64,000 nucleotides of DNA, taken from positions 74,122,855-74,186,854 of the forward strand of contig JALMGJ010000003.1 in NCBI GenBank assembly GCA_023362775.1. Direction: 5' to 3'. A program made the translations under genes and the position numbers. This DNA comes from Charina bottae (Eukaryota; Chordata; Lepidosauria; Squamata; Charinaidae). The notes under the pieces are model-generated. The model did no database searches and was not told the DNA's origin. It saw only the letters and a program-made list of their open reading frames with translations. Positions 1-13,700 of the stretch are shown piece after piece (position 1 is the stretch's first letter; the number at the start of each line of letters is the position of its first letter).

Positions 1-99
1 ACAAAACACACTTCTAACCTGCCACAATCAACTGATTCTCTGTGGCTTACATAGAACACAAAAAGTTAAAACGTATTGATGATACCTCACCCCAAATTG

Positions 100-763
100 A
101 CTACCTTCCAGTGGCTTCATGTAGCTGTTAAAACAGTATGAGGAAGACTGAGCCCTGGGGCACCCCATCCTGGAGCATCTAAGGGTTCAACATCTCCCAC
201 CCTTATTGGACCTTCCAACTCTGGAAAAAGAATCGCCACATTATGGTGCCCTCCACTTCCAACCCTCACAAGTGTCCCAGAAAGATACTGTGATCAACGG
301 TATTGAAAGAAGGGCTGAAGATAATATTGCCCTAATCATCAATGAGGTTGCTGCCCCATGTTCCATGCCCAGGCCTGAATTCTAACTGCCATGGGTCCAG
401 ATAATCTGCTTCTTCCAAAATCCTTTGCATTAGTTGCTCTCCATTAGTTGGACTTCCCCCTCCTGCAAGGAGGCATTAGTTACAGCTAGGATCTAACTTC
501 TTGTCCCCTCCTTGGCTATTCTAACCAGCCAGGAGGGGCAAGTGGTAAGTCTACATCTGGTGGAGTTCACATGACGGAGAGTCCTATCAACTCTTCAAGA
601 TGTACAGGATCATAAACTTCCCAAATATCATTGCAAAACATTACCCTTGCTACCTCATTTGATCCTGTACATCTAGCTTCCAGCTCAGAGTAAATACGAG
701 TGATTTTATCCATGAAACAGCTGGCCAGATGGTCATGATTTACATTCAATAGATCTTCTGGCC
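100..763 (-). mobile_element. CR1/L2-type LINE fragment, degenerate reverse transcriptase
   Basis: On the minus strand 241-320 reads as a decayed RT motif A region (FNTVDHSIF), and 330-400 as a decayed QSGF...HGTETAL-like region. 567-776 matches the endonuclease-RT linker (FMDKITRIYSELEA). Frames are broken. A hAT element splits it at 764, and weak LINE-like sequence may continue to about 1300. Confidence 0.7.
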
Positions 764-1071
764 CAGGGTTTCTCAACCAGGGTTCTGTGGAACCCTAGGG
801 TTCTGCAAGAGGTCACTAGGGGTTCCCTGGGAGATCACAATTTATTAAAAAAATTATTTCAAATTCGGGCAACTTCACACTAAAGAGGTAAGTTTCATTC
901 TTTATTTTTAGTTTAAGAACACTGTTAATGCATATATACAGGCCTACACATGAAACAAATATAATATTTTGTAACTTCTGGCCTATATTTGAGCCTGGAT
1001 GTGCAGGGGTTCCCCAAGGCCTGAAAAATATTTCAAGGGTTCCTCCAGGCTCAAAAAGTTGAGAAAGGCTG
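764..1071. mobile_element. Non-autonomous hAT transposon A (8-bp TSD TTCTGGCC)
   Basis: Terminal inverted repeats cagggtttctcaacc and (reverse of the other end) cagcctttctcaac. The identical octamer ttctggcc lies at 756-763 and 1072-1079. AT-rich interior without coding capacity. It sits inside the older LINE fragment. Confidence 0.88.
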
Positions 1072-1388
1072 TTCTGGCCTGTTCTTCCCTAATAGGGTTC
1101 AGGTTACTCTAAAAAGTGTAGTTGGCTGGCATTTTGCAGTTGCAATCAGGGTGGAGAAGTAATTGCCACAGAGTAGGCTCAAATTTGAACTTGCATCCTT
1201 GTTCTGTCATATTTGTTCCTTGTCTTCTGTCAGGGTCATTCTAGGTAGCTCTTTGCTCACTTCATCTCTGGAGCTGCTTAGAAAATCAAATTGAAGTTAA
1301 GTGCTGGTGTTTTAGGATTGCCTCCGTCTGCCAATGACCTCAAAATTCTTGTGTAATCTGAGCCTTTTTGGTGTTATATACTGTAGAT

Positions 1389-1659
1389 CAGGGCTTTCCA
1401 AAGTTTTTCCCGCGGCGACACACCAACCAGCATTGGTGTGTCACCGCGGGAAAACCCAGAAGTGCTGTCCTTGCGGCAGCGCGCAAAACCCCGGAAGCGC
1501 TACTGCCGCTTTCGGGTTTTGCGCGCTGCAGTTGGTGTGTCGCCACAGGAAAACCCGGAAGCGCTGATGATGATCAGCACTTCCGGGTTGTGTGGCGACA
1601 CACCAGACTGTGTGTGGCGACACACTTTTGTGTCGCGACACACAGTTTGGAAAGCTCTG
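1389..1659. mobile_element. Non-autonomous hAT transposon B (8-bp TSD CTGTAGAT)
   Basis: Termini cagggctttccaaagt and its near-inverse agtttggaaagctctg. Octamer ctgtagat at 1381-1388 and 1660-1667. The interior is CpG-rich with many internal inverted repeats (gcgacacac units, gcgcgcaaaacccggaag units), predicting a strong hairpin. A second member of the family is at 40816-41144. Confidence 0.92.
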
Positions 1660-1839
1660 CTGTAGATTAACAAGGTATTTCCTTTGAGATTTTCAAGAGG
1701 AAAGATGGAAGATGAGGTCAGGCTTCTTGCGGGTTAGAAAGTCTCAACTAGATCCAGTTCTGGATAAAGATACGAAGTCCACACAAATAGTCTCTCATGG
1801 AGATGGCTAATCCCTTAATTGATGTCCTTCCTTTTAACT

Positions 1840-1967
1840 AATATCTTACCCATCTGGATTATACTTATTTTATATTGTTTGTAATTTTATATATAGATTT
1901 TAATTATTGTCTTGTAAACCGCCCAGAGTCCCTTAATTGGGAGATGGGCGGGGATAAATTTGAATAA

Positions 1968-2006
<39 letters not shown>

Positions 2007-2008
2007 AA
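1840..2008 (+). mobile_element. CR1/L2-type LINE 3' end with (AAAT)n tail
   Basis: Carries the squamate LINE 3' signature gtaaaccgcccagagtccc ... gatgggcggggataaat, a small stem-loop, followed by an AAAT repeat to 2008. Confidence 0.7.
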
Positions 2009-3084
2009 TGCAGTCCCTTTGTTATTGCAGTGCTCAACGTATCACTAGTAGCAGCTTTGATTAAAAAATACATTAATTCATGAAGAACCCAATGGATTTG
2101 CAAGTAACTGTGGAAAAGTCAAATTAACTGCTTGGTTGCAGGCCAAATAAATCAATACTGAATAAGCAGGTCAGAAAGCTGCAGCAGCAGGGAAGGGAAG
2201 TAAATGGAGCAAGGCAGGGCTAGGTCAGATGCTCAGTAATGATTCTCATTTTTACTCCAAGTCAGTGGTGTGTACATGATATGACCCAAGGGAGAAGATT
2301 TCTAAAACCAGCCCAGCTGAATCCCCTCTCTCACTGCCAAGTCTTCTTCACTTTAACAGCAACCACCTTGCTTTCCATTCCTTTTGTCCACACCCTCAGC
2401 AGCAGACTTTGCCATCTCATTTCACAGCCAAAATGCTATTCACAAATACCAGTGGAAAGAATACAGGGGAGAAGAGAGGAGAGAAGTTATCCACTGGAGC
2501 TGAAAAGGAGGAATAGACAAGAAAACAATCCAAGAGGGAAAAATAGTTGCTGTCTGGTGTCTATGTATGTTGGGACCACATAAGGGATTGCAAGTCACAA
2601 GGATTTGTACTTTATTATATGTATTAACAAAAAAATCAGAATGATTTAGGAATCAATATCCAGAGAAACAGCACTGCCACTTCCCTCAAAAAGGAAAAAA
2701 AAAGTCAATGAAAAGCAGATAATTATATCAAACTTCTTATACCCCAGCATTACCTTTTCTTCCCTGTATTCACAAGAAAGAGTCCTGCATAGCCTTAAAG
2801 AGTAACTAAATAATGAATTTAGCTTTCCTGAACAAAAGTCCACCATGAGATAACAGGGTCACTGTGTCTGTTATCTGAAGCTTATCCAAGGGAAGTCTGC
2901 TGTTTGAAGGGTCATCTGTTGAAGCTTTAAAATGGCCTATCAAGTTTTAGCTTTAGGACACAGCTGGCATCAAGGACTTTAATCATAGTCTTTCCAACTA
3001 TTGTAAGATGCATTTTTTTTGTACTGAAAATGCAGTATAATAACGATTTCTAAATGGCTATCTATGAACACAAATTAATCAAAG

Positions 3085-3440
3085 AGTTGGAGTGACCGTA
3101 TAGGCCATCTGGTCTAACCCCTTGCTCAGTGTAGGATCCCCCAGAGCAGGATTTTTCAAACTGTTCCGTGAGGGCTTGATGAGAAACTAGAGGGGGAAAA
3201 AGTTCATTCAAAGGCATCCAATTTTTTAGAGCATTGCCTCTTGATGAAGAGTTGTAAGATTTAAAAAAAAACTAATAGATTCTGCAGGCTGATCAGACTT
3301 GAAAACCCCTGCCCTAAAGTAGCTCTGATAGATGATCATCCTGCTCTGCCTGATGGAGAGAACTCACCACTTCATTTGGCAATCTGTTCTACTGCTAACC
3401 CATTTGTTCTGGTCCTGCCCTCTGGGGCAATTTAGAGTAA
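3085..3440. mobile_element. Old CR1-like LINE 3' fragment
   Basis: Resembles the antisense CR1 end common in sauropsids: ggccatctggtctaacccc near 3107-3121, then text about an 'aactcaccacttcatttggcaatctgttc' region in the usual order. An insertion of unrelated sequence separates the two parts. Strongly diverged. Confidence 0.5.
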
Positions 3441-3879
3441 GTCCACTCTCTCTTCTATGTGACACCCCTTCAGATATTTAAATTTAAGATATGCAGATCT
3501 TTGAAATTAACACATGCAAATCTGCCTGTCCTTTTGGGAAGTAATGCATTCTTTCTTTGTTGGGGTGGGGAGAATTTGGGTAAAACACTGTTAAGGCTAT
3601 TGCATCCTCAGAACAAATTCTTGCAACATTTTATTTTTCATTTAAATACAGCCTCCTTCCCCTAATTCCTTGCCCCATAATGGAGTGCTTCCCTCACTCA
3701 AAAGGGAAATCCTGAAACCCAGAGAACTAATGAGATTTCCTTCAGTACTGCTATCCCTACATCCTACATAATGGATAGGGAACGTATGGCCCTCCAGAAG
3801 CTGCCATAGAACTCCCACCAGTCCCATCCAGCATAGACAATGTTGAAGGACACTAGTGGTTGTGGTACTGGTGATTATT

Positions 3880-4075
3880 TGTTAGGTTTACATCCTGACT
3901 TTTCTCAAGAGCTTAGGGCAGCTTCTATGGGAATCTCCCTTCATTTCTTCCTGCTGCTACACCCTGTGACGTGGGCTGGCCAAAGACACCCAGTGAACTT
4001 CCATGGCTGAGGGTTGACTAGAACTTAGGAGTTTGCAGTCCTAGTCTGACATCGTAATTGCTACATTGCACTATT
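3880..4075. mobile_element. Possible CORE-SINE/MIR-like fragment
   Basis: The order 'ctgtgacgtgggctggccaa' region, 'cccagtgaacttccatggctg' region and 'gcagtcctagtctgac' follows that of MIR-type SINEs. Diverged, boundaries uncertain. Confidence 0.4.
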
Positions 4076-4680
4076 GTGTAAACAACATATGGAGGACAAT
4101 AGGTTCTTCATCCCTGCCTTTGTAAAGCTGGAATACTATGCTGCTACTTGTGGGCTACAACTAATATTAATCATAGATATTCTGTTTGGAAAGGCCCACA
4201 ACATAATCCACACTTCACATCAAACTCAGTACAAAATTTCCACAAGTCAGCTATTGTCAGCCTTCCCAGGTAGACCAAACAGAAAACACAACCAGATGAA
4301 CTAATTCTACTTTATTGTAAGGCTACATTAACAGAATCTTGCAAGTCTGAAAGTACAAATCTCCTGCTGTCCCCTTTAGAGTCCGAGAAGCTAGGGAGGG
4401 TCCCTTCTGAGCCTCTTGCTCCGCCCACATTCCTGCTGCAGGCTATGCCCTCTCTTATCTGACTGTTCCCTAGGCAGCATCTCTTCACCCGTCTCTCAAG
4501 GTCTTTCCCACATACCATTACAGTTATTGTATGCCCCTGGAGAGTGGAGCTCTAAATTAAGCCCAGTAGGGGGCCCTGTACTTGGATGCTTTCAGCAGCA
4601 GACTGTGGACATAGTCTCGTTAAAGCTTCCTCTTGTCTCAATTTAGGTCATAGAAAACATTGCTTTAGCAGGAAACCCAC

Positions 4681-4792
4681 CTGTAGAATAACACTATCAG
4701 GCTGATTAAAGTTGGGAGCACTTGATCTGGCACTAGAAGGGCCTTGAGTCGCTGGCCACAAACCTAGGAGTTTCCGTCCACAGGTCAGGACC
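4681..4792 (-). CDS. PIK3C2B: PIK3C2B coding exon 13 (last in window)
   Basis: 112 bases, acceptor cttcacag, donor gtgggt. Encodes about residues 742-779 (VLTCGRKLLGLWPATQ, ending NQPDSVILQ), leaving in phase 0. The next exon of the family is not found in 1-4680. Confidence 0.93.
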
Positions 4793-7700
4793 CTGTGAAG
4801 AAAAGAAAAAAAGAAGCAAAGTCACTGATAGCAGATTCAGATCCTGGATTAAGAACAGCATTAATTTAGAATAGTATCCAGGAAGTAATTCCAGCAGAAT
4901 CTACCAAAACAAACAGCGCATAGAACTCAGACTGTCTTCTGATACTAGCAATATTTATGTCATTGTTTGCAAGGAGTTTCAAAATGCTCATTAAAGGGCT
5001 TTTATCCAAGCTTCCTGAGCATAATTATTCTTTGCAGGTGTAGATAACCAATATTTATTTGTTTGTTTAGAATCATGGAACTGGAACCCAAATTACAGTA
5101 TCCCAGAAAATGGTGGTCCAGCCTTTGTTGGAACATATTCAGCAAAGGGAAGGTCTCTGTCTCCTTGGTAATTGGTTCTACTATTTAACTGCTCTTACCA
5201 CGAAAGATTTTCCTAACATTTAACAAGATTCTTCAGTCCTATAAATTGACAGGTATTCCTATCCTGATTTTGTATTAATGTATAACAGGACAAAATCTAA
5301 AAGATAATGGCCTCATAATAACTTTGAGTTATTTTTGCAACAAAAATCATGCAGGGGAAAGTCAGCTCCTATATTTATATCTCTCTGGTAATCACACAAT
5401 CACTTGAGCTATCCTGGCCAGCTTTTTCTGGGCCACTGTCTCTACCCGGAAGGGATACTTACAAACAAAATAGATCCAGATCAGGGGTAGGAAACTTGAT
5501 GCCTGTAGGAACTAACATGCCCGCAAACACTTTTCTAGAACCCACCAGGCTTCCTGCCACATCTGATTTTGTAAAACATTTTTTAAAAGAAAAATTAACT
5601 AGGAAGATGGCATACTTATTTGCAGGAATGCCTCTTGAAGATTATGCTGGGATGATAGAGCATAGGGTAAGAGGGGCTAATCCACTAAATTGTTGTTTGT
5701 GAGTGGCTATCCCAACCATTATGGACATTTTGTCAATAGGCAAGTCTCTCTTGGCAGTCTTTCCATGGATTCGTGCATCACATGCTCTCCAACTCCTTAT
5801 GTTTCCCCATACCTGTAGCCTAGAAGTTAAGCAACAAAAGGCTAACAACTAATAGGAACCACTGGGTCATTTATTATCTGAAAGTTTGATTCCATTCACT
5901 AAGGATTCAATTGACATTAAGGGACTAAATCAGTATAACAAGCCTAGGGGAATTGTGTTATCAATAATTACTGGCATGATAAATAGTTTCATTAAGATCT
6001 GCATGAAGGTATCAAGCTATGCTTTCATTTCATGGTCCTTTTGGCCTTGTAATTTACTTTCCCTTCATACCAATATATCTAGTGAATATACATGTTTATC
6101 TGTATATGCACTGATCTGCCAATTTAAGTGAATATTTTAGGCAACTGATGAGTTGGAATCTAATTGATGAGAGTTTTTCAGAGTGTTGCAACCAGATTCC
6201 CTTTCTGTGCTTGCTATGGAGCTAACCCAGCTAGCCCTCTGGAACTCATCTCGAACAGATGTTCTGAAAGGCTGCACTGTTTATCCCCAGTGGAGTTCCC
6301 GATTCCTCCCACAGAAGTAATAGGAGCAGGCACACGTACTGCCGAAAGTTGAAGAGAGGGGTAGTGACCCAGCCCAATGCTTCTGGGATGCGGCGCTGCT
6401 TGCTTGCCTCTGAAGAGCTCCCAGGAGGTGGGACCGGAATGGCGTAGAGCGTGGCTGTCAGAAGAGTCTCTCGTGGCAGACGATCCATTTGAACTGGGAA
6501 GCATATCCTGGAAGAGATTACAATAAATTAGCTAAAATGATAGCTTCGTCCCATTTTTCTTTAAAAAGCAACACTCTATTGAATTTCTACTATAGAACTT
6601 TCATCATGGAAAATAATTGTCTCACTGGCTGCTCACAACAATCCCTGGATTGGGAAGCCTATGGCCCTCCAGATGCTGCTGAATTAAAATTCACAGTACA
6701 CCTCACCATTTGGCCATCCTGGCAGGGGTTGCTGGAAGCTGTAGTTCAGCAACATCTAGATCAGTGTTTCTCAACCTTGGCAACTTTAAGATGTGTGGAC
6801 TTCAACTCCCAGAATTCCCCAGCCAGCATGCACACTGATCTACAGAACCACAGGTTCCATACCCTTGCATATGCTGTGATTTCCATTTTACTGTACTGTT
6901 ATTTAGCTGACATTAAAAGGGGGAGTGTGAAAAGCCTCTTGCATGACAGTCAGGGTTGAATCAAAGCATTCAGAACCTTAATCCAACATTGTATCCATAA
7001 TTCATCTCTGCTAGGTTTATGTTCCCCTTTGTCCCCTCCTTCATTCCTTTCTTCATTCAATGGCCACTGAAAAAATATAGGGAGGCACAGACAAAATATA
7101 TGGAAAATTCAATTTGTTACTCAGACCTGGATCCTTATAAAAATGAGAGAATATGAATAAATATCATTTTATCTCTCTTGTTTAGGCAGGGTCTAGGCTC
7201 TTTCCTTAGCTCAATGGCTATAGGGAAGCCAAGCCTCACTTGAACTTACTAACCTTTATTGTTATTTCCTGGGTTTAAAAGTATAAGTAACACCTCAAAT
7301 AAATGATATATAATAAATCAATTAGTACTGGAGATGAGATAATCCTGTAGTGGTGTCAGAACATTAGTACACTAAGTGGCTGGATTTCAGTGCAACATAT
7401 GTCTGGCAAATTAGAATTTAATGGAATGTTTTCTAATTTTAAGATCTCTCTTGAGACTCTGAAGATTATTGTTTGGTGAAGATTTTGAGAATGTTCAGTG
7501 TTTCCTAGATAAAGAAAATAGTTAAACCTGTTTCAGTCTGCCATGTGTACAGTATGCATGTTAGCTAGCAGGTCCCCAACACTAAAGAAGCAGCAATTTC
7601 AAACAACTGCTAAAACAGGGGTGGGCAACATCAGGCCCATGGGACATATAAGGCCCGCGGGGCTCCCGCCTAAGGCCCGCAGGGCTCCCGCCCGCAAACC

Positions 7701-10700
7701 CCATCCCCCAGTGCTTGTGATTGGCTCCCGCCCGCAAACCCCACCCCCCAGTGCTTGTGATTGGCTCCCGCCCACAAACCCCACCCCCCAGTGCTTGTGA
7801 TTGGCTCCCGCCCACAAACTCCGGCCCCCGGTCCGCGGAAATCCCAGAAACCCCACCCCCCACCCCCTGGTCCCCAGTTATAAATATCCAAATGGCCCTT
7901 GGCAGAAAAAAGGTTCCCCACCCTTGTGCTAAGACAATGCTGTCTGTTTTGGCTTCCTTTTAGCTAGCCTTCTAAAATAAGTACTTGTACTTTTTCCCTT
8001 AGTTTCTCACAGTATCCCCCAGTTTACCATTATCCTGGAACATATTCTCCACTGGGTATGCTGGGTAGAGAAATCTGGGAGTCAGAGTTTCTACATCTTG
8101 GGGGCACTCAGGCTGGGGAAGGCTGCTCTGGGGCATTGCAATGTATTAAATGGCAGGCTGGATTGGATAAGCAGGTATCACAAAAGATGGGCACATTGAT
8201 GCATGTGGAGTAACCAGCGGCTCATATGAAGAGCATTCTCAAACCAGCTTTCTCAAAACATAAGTCTGTAAGCCCTGCCCTACAGACTTAAATTGTGACA
8301 AATTCTTCTGCTTTCCCTCTTCCACTCTGCTTTGTTCTCAAAAATTATGCTAGTTAACTATGATTTTTGTATTAATATATTTAATCTCTTTATCAAAGAA
8401 TGTGGAAAGAAAAAAGTAGGACAGCGGTCTGGGACATGCCCACCTAGCCTCCAAAATCATATTGATTCTTTGCCAAAACAAGAATATTTCTGGAGAAGAT
8501 TCAGCCTATAGCTGCTGCCAAAGAAGAAATAGGTCATGCTGAAAGACTATCACTGCTGCAACTTCAATATCTCATCTGAGCTTCTGCTGCACAGCAATGG
8601 AAGGGGTGGGGGAAAGCATGGTAAGACAACATGAATCCTAGGCTGAAGTCACTCTGTTCTGGCAGAAGGAGAAAGTTAGTTCTTCATATGGAAAAAGGCA
8701 GACAAGAAAAGGAGATTATCAGTGCTTAGGACTTTTCTTCTTGAGGTTCAGAAACAAAAGGCTAAATTACTAGGAAATAAAAAGATTTGTGCTCCTCCAG
8801 AGGCAACAATATACAGTGCAATGTTTATATGAGAAAGGACTAGCATCTGAACTAGCAGATTTCTAATATGCATACTAGAATTTAAGAGATCCAGTTTGGT
8901 CTAGTGGTTAAGGCACCAGGCCAGAAACCAGGAGAGTGTGAGTTCTAGTCCCGCCCCAGGCATGAAAGCCGGCTGGGTGACTTTGGGCCAGTCACTCTCT
9001 CTCAGCCCACGACGTCAGGCTTGGGGACAAGCCAGTCGGTCAATTCCTGTTGCAACCAACAGATCAACTTCAGCTGATCTGAAAAAGGTGGACCCTGTAC
9101 CTGTGGGAAAACACTAGAAAGAGGAAAAAATACTAGAATTTATAATTATAGGACACTGTCTATAGAGTCTTATATGAAGAACTGAATAGCTGCCTGGCCA
9201 CTGAAATAAACATGACAGTTATCCTCACACTTCACTAAATACTTTGTTATTCAACATACAGTTTAGCAGGATTAAAGTGCAGAAAGCTTTACTTTGTCTT
9301 TTCTCAATACTATTATAATTTTGCATGAACTGAATGAACTGAGGGAAATAATTTGATTACAGCCAGCTCCATAGCTGAACCAGGAGTTAACCCAAGGTTG
9401 TGCGAGTTAAGCCTTCAACATTAAAGCTAATGAACGACTGTGGTGTTTCATTTTAAAACAAAAAAGATAGGGCTGACAGTCTGTAAGACATCAAGTAGAG
9501 AATCACCTTCCCAAAACATTTTAAGTGGTGAAAAAAGATGCAGAAAACACCACCTTTTTCCCCTAAAAGTCCCCCCTTCGATAACTGACAAGTGGATATT
9601 TAATGCTGAGAAAATGACAAGTAGCATATGCTTAGAAATACTTTTATTACTACTACCCAGATATCAGGGCTGAGCTGTGCCATATAAAGTACTGTAGGCT
9701 TTGGAGCTAAACTCCACTGAGGCCAAATTCAGATGGGAGGGAATCTCCATTGCAAAAAACCCCTCCGTGCCAAATTTCCATCTGGAGGTTTCCGGGCTGG
9801 ATTTATGAAGGGGAGGGCACACTAACCTTCTTCAAAAGTTTCCATTCCTCCATTCTATACAGCTACTTTAACAAGAAGTTTTCCAACTGGACCCTAGGCT
9901 GATCCTGTAGAATTAGCAGGGCTGGAGGGTATGCCTGCTCAGGGAAGCCTCACATCGACCCAGAGACAGTCCAAAGGTGCTGTACAAAAACTTTCATGTC
10001 TGTAAACCCTCCTGGTGGCTAGCTAAGGGTGTGCAGAAATAGCTACGTGGTGAGCGCCTCATTCCAGCTGTTTCGCTCTGGAGTTTAATCCATTTTAGCT
10101 GCTTGAATAAAGCACTCCTACCAAGAGAAGTTTAGGCCACACTTTCCATGGTGGTCTCCAGTGTGCCTTCTGGCTTTCTTCTGTGGAAGAGACAACTTCT
10201 AAAATTAACTCTTTCGCACTGCCTCTTCTGATGGCCTGGTAAAAATACTAAGTGTTATCTGGAGCTCAACAGCGGGCATGAGCTATTTTTGGATCAAGTT
10301 CTCTTATCCCCCACCTTGACAGCTACAAAGTGCACTGTATATCCACAGGCAGGGAGTGTGAGGTTAACAGAAGAGACCTTCCCTCTCCTCTCCTCTGCAA
10401 TCCAATACCCCTCGGAAGTTATTTTGTCAGATTCTCAAATGTAGACATCTGCCCTTGGGGAGAACCGTCCAAGCATGCAGGGTTTATTTTGTAGAATGAC
10501 AAAAGCAGTTAGGGACAAATTACACTTTGCATAGCAGACCAGTTTGTCACTTTTGCACCATCTGTTTCTCTGTGAGCCTACCCACCCCCCTTCACCAAAA
10601 AAAAAAAAAAAAAGCCAACAACCCTTGAAGATCAGATTGAAGTTTGCAAACATACCATGGACATGTGCCAAAAAGCCATAGAAAGCCATGTCTGCCGCCT

Positions 10701-13700
10701 AGCTCTTTGTGTTTGCTGTTATGCATTCCTCCTCTTCAAATATTGCAAGCTAGTTTCCAGCAGATACATGGTGGGAAAGCCACACACTGGTTACCCATGC
10801 AAAATGTAAGAGACCAACTATAGTACAAAACCCATGGAATAATAACACCATTTACTAGTGATATATGCTACATCCTTTGTATGCTTTTTCAACTTTGATT
10901 GATAAGTGATTTGGGTTATTTTATAATACATCAATTACTTCAGAGCATGGAAGAGCAACCAGCAGTTTGAAGGTCTCATATGGCCCTCTGATTTTGTATC
11001 TTTTAGAACAATTTTAGATCACAGCATAGGAATATTAGAAATAAAGTTTTACTGTAGAGTTGCTTCTTCTCTGGACTTATACAGTGTTTGTGCCCTCAAA
11101 GAGCACATTTGGAGCATTGTGGGGGTCCTGATATAGACCAGAAAAATAACAGATAGAAACTAGATAACCACCACCTCCCTTCCTCCTATATTGCTTCTCT
11201 GCTCTTTATTATGCAAAGCAGAATTTCCATTAAAAAGGAGGATAGGTAATAACTATCAGTACATGAATTTGGGTTCAATGGATAGTCAGGCACTCTTGTA
11301 TCTTATAAAGGCAGGTTGGTTTTGCTACTAAATGACACAATTATCCTACCTCAAAGTATCAGAAGAAAAGATTAAAATAGCATGCATGAAAGCACGTGAT
11401 ATTTGTGTCTGTAGAAGGACGTCACAGCCAAAAACATTACATATACATGTGGGAAAACAGATATCTGTATGATTGTCACAGGTAGGTGGTACAATACTAT
11501 TTCTACATGTAAATGATGAAACATTTATGAAATTTATGAAATACTGTCAGCAGATGGAAATATATTCCTATGAGCGCTTTCCCCAATGTAGGGTCCTCTA
11601 GATGTGTTGGGACAATTAGTCCAGAATTCCTAGCCAACCTTACTGATGTCCATACTATCATACTAAAAAGTATCATCCCAATTAGAGTTGTGCAAAATAT
11701 TTCAAGGCTGGACTGTCTTGACTTCAAAACAATCAGCTTCATCCAGTGTACCGGACTTTGCACAACTTCAAAATAGACTATTCTAATATATTATTCTGGG
11801 GTTGGACCAGCCCATTCTAAAGTCAGATTATTGCCAGGACCCTGAGAACACCATGTGTTCTGATGAAGGAACAAAGAGTTCTGAGGTCAAACTGAGTCTG
11901 GATATAGGCCAGAAACAGCACTGGCTCTGGTAGATTACCTTTGTCAGGCCTAGAATATACAACTCTTGGCCCTGTTGGACTTTTCAGCAGGATTTGATAC
12001 CACTAATCATGGTATTCTTCTGGAAGATTGAGGGTGGGTAACACAGTTTTGTAGGGGTTTAGTTCATACCTGAGTGAACAATACCAGTTGTTGTACATGG
12101 AGGAAGAATGGTTGAGCTCCTGGGTACTCCAGTGTGGGATACCACAGGGCCTGGTTTTATTCCCCCATAGTATTTAATATAAACCACAGAAGAGGTCATC
12201 TGCCAGTTTGGGATGAGGTATTGCCAGCATGAAGCCAGTTTGGTGTAGTGGTTAAAGCACCAGGCTAGAAAACATGAAACTGTGAATTCTATTCCTGCCT
12301 TAGCAGGAACTAAGAACTTCGGCCAGTCACTCTCTCAGCCCCAGGAAGAAGATAATGGCAAACCACTTCTGAAAATACTACCAAGAAAACTGCAGAATTT
12401 CCATTAGAAGGAAATTTAATAGAATTTAATGGAATTTAATGGAATTAAAAGGTGACTCCTGGCAGTCACCAGGAGTCAAGAATGACTTGAAGGCATGCTT
12501 GCACACGCGCACACATGCATGTGTGCACACATTACACACACACAATTACCAGTATGCTGATGATACTCAGTTATACCCGACTACCCCAAGCTGGTTCAGG
12601 GATGTTGTAGGGTTCCTGATACAATGTCTGGAGATTTTAAACATGGGTTGAGCCTTTTTGGGGAGATGCTGGGGACTGGCACATTTACCATGTGCTTTAC
12701 CACTGAGCATTAATCATAATCATTTCACAGAAAACCATTTTTTAAAAATCCATCTCTCTCGCCACATTAAGATTGTACAAGATCCCTCCCTTTCTTCTAG
12801 TCTCATAGGGAGATTAAAGAGATGATGCCTTACTGTTGGTCCCAGATGATGAGATGAAAGAGGTACTTGTATACATGAGCTTTTCGGGTTTGCAGAGGGG
12901 TGCAAAGCTCCTTTCCCCCATGGCTGAGTGAGCAGGAGAGGTAGAAATCTTCATAGCTGCAGAAAGATGGAAAGCAATAAAGGTCAGATGAGGAAATTCT
13001 CATTATCTCACAATGCAAAAGAGAAAAAGGAAAACGGGGGCTGCCTTCAGTAATCCGTAACTGCAGTGCAAAACAAACAGGAGGACCACATGAAAAGAAA
13101 TACCTTGATTTGTTTTATTTCTTGTTCAGCAGCTGATTCATGGTGAGAATCTGTTTTACTCCCAAGCCTGGAAAAGCCCTATCCAGTTTTGTACCCCCAA
13201 AGGGACAATAAATAAAGGAAAATTCCAGATGGTTCATGTCTGGTCTATAACGTGCCCGAAGATTATCCATGCAACAAGAGGGATCTCCAATTAGTAGATG
13301 ACTCTCAGCTATAATCTCCCTTCCCAACCTGAGTTTCATTTAAGGCTAAGAAACTTTCAGAAGCCTTGAAAGACCTTTTATCTGTACTTGGTTTGAAAGA
13401 TGGGCAGGAGAATGAGACAGTATGTTGCCAGGTTAGCATCAGTTCTGCTTTCTGTCTTTCAACAGAATTTCCCTACATTTTGTTTAATTTTCAAAAGCTA
13501 TTATTAGCCACTTTTGCATGTTTGAGATGAAAAGAGCAATTAATAGTAACACTACACCTTCATTTATACTCCACACCAAAATAATATTGGCCTTGTTTCT
13601 ACAGTACTGTATGTGACATGCCCATGGAAACACTGGAGGGCAAGGGACAAAAACCTTCAAGCTTTTTAGCTCTCTGTTTAAAAAACACGCTAGCTTCATT

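Noticed and set aside
1..4680. Possible further PIK3C2B exons
   Set aside because: No segment in any minus-strand frame resembles the next part of the protein (end of C2 and helical domain); the short frames there are random.
7690..7860. Regularly spaced 40-base repeats resembling a CRISPR array
   Set aside because: The units are contiguous tandem copies without unique spacers, inside a hAT element with terminal repeats and TSD, in vertebrate DNA.
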